Assembly: GCA_023374045.1 (NCBI GenBank)
Contig: CM041783.1
Span: 124,745,503-124,809,502 of the forward strand
DNA: 64,000 nt
Source: Limonium bicolor
Taxonomy: Eukaryota > Streptophyta > Magnoliopsida > Caryophyllales > Plumbaginaceae
Direction of reading: 5' to 3'
Part shown: piece after piece, positions 62,718 to 64,000 of the stretch
Numbering within the stretch: position 1 is the first letter of the stretch
Layout of the letters: each line of letters begins with the position of its first letter
Position numbers and translations under genes: made by a program
Notes under the pieces: generated by a model
What the model was told of the DNA's origin: nothing
Seen by the model: the letters and a program-made list of their open reading frames with translations, nothing else
Database searches by the model: none

Positions 62718-63074
62718 CTTCACCACGCTGGGTACTAGTGCCAGCGCCTGAAGCTCCCGCTGCATTCAGCATACGGTTGCCCGGCGGGTTCCTCTGGCCC
62801 TGGTTCTGCTGTTGTGGCTGCTGATGCTGCTACCCCCTCTGGGCTTGGGGCGCCGGGCCCCTCTGGCCACCTCGAGCTCCACCTCCTCCAGTAGGTGCGC
62901 TCTGAGTTCCCTTCTGCGGGTGGTACGCTCGGCTCTCTGGATTAGCAAAGCACTCGAACGACCTGTGGCCCTTCTTTCCACAATGGTGGCAGTCCACCGC
63001 TTGCCCGGTGCAGTCGACACCCGGGTGGTCTTTACCACAGCGCTTGCAATGAAAGTGGCGCTGGGGTGCAGAAC
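62718..63074 (-). CDS. gag: Gag zinc-knuckle exon of element G
   Basis: The nucleocapsid part of Gag binds the element's RNA. It opens in frame from the acceptor at 63075 (GSAPQRHFHCKRCG) and has two knuckles: variant C-x2-C-x3-H-x4-C (CKRCGKDHPGVDC) and canonical C-x2-C-x4-H-x4-C (CHHCGKKGHRSFEC). A Gly/Gln/Pro-rich tail follows (GGARGGQRG; QPQQQNQGQRN). One in-frame TAG lies near 62832 in the tail, where a Gln codon would fit. The exon ends at donor GTGAAG|GT. It corresponds domain for domain to 49972-50328 of element F. Confidence 0.85.
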
Positions 63075-63159
63075 CTATTATCATATCACACTCAGGTTAG
63101 TACAAGGATGGTAATGGGTAGTGTAGTACACAATTCATTCACAAGGTTAGATCGCTTAC
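63075..63159 (-). other. Gag intron 3 of element G
   Basis: CCCCTAAGG|GTAAGCGA ... GATAATAG|GTTCTGC, 85 nt, phase 1. It has a strong donor, and the same position and phase as in F. Confidence 0.8.
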
Positions 63160-63284
63160 CCTTAGGGGGTACAGATCTAAGAGGTTGCACATCATAGGTA
63201 GGCCCGGTCAGCATTGGGATCTTGTCCTTACCCTTTTGGCTGACCTGCTCCTTCTTCTTCTCCCTCCAGGAGAACTTTTTCTTC
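63160..63284 (-). CDS. gag: Gag linker exon of element G
   Basis: A 125-nt open piece encoding a basic linker (FSWREKKKEQ) and GPTYDVQPLRSVPPKG before the zinc knuckles. Its end aligns with PPDYG..IPTQG of element F. The reading frame and the exact 5' splice partner differ by one base, so either the copy has an indel or the boundary is a few bases off. Confidence 0.6.
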
Positions 63285-63376
63285 CTGTGATCGTCAAAGT
63301 GTCAGGAATAGCAGGTATAAAAGCAGGCAGTAAGTAAGTAATTTAAATGGATTAAATAACTTAAGGTGGTTCTTAC
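63285..63376 (-). other. Gag intron 2 of element G (absent from F)
   Basis: GGAA|GTAAGAACC ... GACGATCACAG|GAAGAA, 92 nt. The two flanking exons sum to 237 nt, the same as the single exon 49652-49888 of F, which supports the boundaries. The frame across the join is off by one base; an alternative donor GCA|GTAAGG lies 10 bases earlier. Confidence 0.55.
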
Positions 63377-63488
63377 TTCCAGCCCTTACTGCCTCCGCCT
63401 CTTTCTCTGGGGCCTTACGCTTCTGCCCCTGGCCGTCCTCCCGGCTGTTCACCATCATCTCAGTCCGAGAAGCAGCGTCATAACACTC
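63377..63488 (-). CDS. gag: Gag exon 2 of element G
   Basis: It continues from the capsid exon in phase 0 with ECYDAASRTEMMVNSRED and a Lys-rich stretch (GQKRKAPEKEAEA). It links the capsid to the nucleocapsid. Confidence 0.7.
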
Positions 63489-63567
63489 CTGTAATACATC
63501 AATGAGTTCCCCGAACTTGTAATAAATCAAACTGAGTTACAAGGTACAAACTGTCAATTAATTTTAC
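63489..63567 (-). other. Gag intron 1 of element G
   Basis: GGTCCAG|GTAAAATTAA ... GATGTATTACAG|GAGTG, 79 nt, AT-rich, phase 0, same codon boundary as the 71-nt intron in F. Read through, it gives the stop that ends the unspliced capsid frame. Confidence 0.8.
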
Positions 63568-64000
63568 CTGGACCGTAGGGTACAAGGTAGCACCCATGGT
63601 GGCCTTGATAGCATATCTCAACCCGCCTCTAAACTTCTCTACTTTCACCGCATCAGAATAGAGAACTCCTGGGACAAAGTCCAAGAGCCTAATAAACAAG
63701 GAGTAGTACTGATCTACTGTCATACTACCCTGCCTCAGGGCCTCAAACTCCTCCCTTTTCCTCTGCTTCAAATGAGCAGGATAGTACTTCTCTCTCAACA
63801 ATTCCACAAAACTTGTCCATCCAAAACCCTCCATAGCAAGGTAATGTGCCTTCACGGACCTCCACCACGTACTGGCAGCGTCCTTCAGATGAAAGGCTGC
63901 TATGCTAACCCGGTGCTCAGCAGGCACATGAATGGCATCAAACGCCTTCTCGTGCTCAACATTGTATCTCTCGAGGACAGTGGGGTCAGCAACACCATCA
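63568..64000 (-). CDS. gag: Gag capsid exon of element G (start beyond window)
   Basis: The open frame runs to the window edge, so the Gag start, primer site and 5' LTR lie to the right. It encodes the Retrotrans_gag capsid domain: HRVSIAAFHLKDAASTWWRSV, REKYYPAHLKQRKREEF, MTVDQYYSLFIRLLDFVPG and VEKFRGGLRYAIKATMG, then PTVQ at the intron. It aligns throughout with 49110-49580 of element F, with many replacements, so F and G are distinct families. No lesion is visible in this exon. Confidence 0.9.

Overview
The window is plant nuclear DNA made almost wholly of nested LTR retrotransposons. I see no host gene. The evidence for a plant is LTRs of the TGAAATACC...GGTGTTACA type with a tRNA-iMet primer site, a Tekay/Del-like chromovirus polyprotein ending in a chromodomain, an Athila/Tat-type tRNA-Asp primer site, and a Tourist-like MITE. 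A flowering plant is likely; I cannot name the species.

Layout. 1-21074: minus-strand, non-coding (LARD-like) elements with LTRs over 4 kb. Element A has its 3' LTR at 1-2574, internal region 2575-9156 (with an inserted LTR at 5179-6919) and 5' LTR 9157-13640. It is fused to a truncated relative, B (internal 13641-16921, LTR 16922-21074). 21075-26641: a plus-strand LTR of an AT-rich family (C). 26802-42876: one old LTR (D) split by a 1.5 kb solo LTR (27138-28682), by a 5.5 kb C solo LTR (29077-39938) that itself contains a second C solo LTR (31683-37080), and by a MITE (40654-41084). The three solo LTRs have perfect 5-bp target duplications (AGCAC, TATTA, TTCAA).

42977-50954: plus-strand element F, with a 5.8 kb LTR, primer site, intron-bearing decayed gag and an AlkB-like exon that runs into a 500-N assembly gap. 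51455-53506 is part of a related LTR. 53507-54660 is an Athila/Tat-type fragment. From about 54661 to the window end is minus-strand element G: 3' LTR, polypurine tract, chromodomain, integrase, protease/RT/RNase H, AlkB-like oxygenase, zinc-knuckle gag and capsid gag. It continues past the right edge.

Main discovery. F and G are diverged from each other, yet both carry an AlkB-type 2-oxoglutarate/Fe(II) dioxygenase between gag and pol, and both have a gag interrupted by short GT-AG introns at matching places and phases. In G the last gag donor is in phase both with the AlkB acceptor and with a pol acceptor beyond it. AlkB ends in its own stop, so splice choice could give either Gag-AlkB or Gag-Pol. 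Each AlkB copy has one nonsense codon, at different sites, so the common ancestor was probably intact. A retroelement-borne nucleic-acid demethylase recalls the AlkB domains of some plant RNA viruses; I know of no described plant LTR retrotransposon with this layout.
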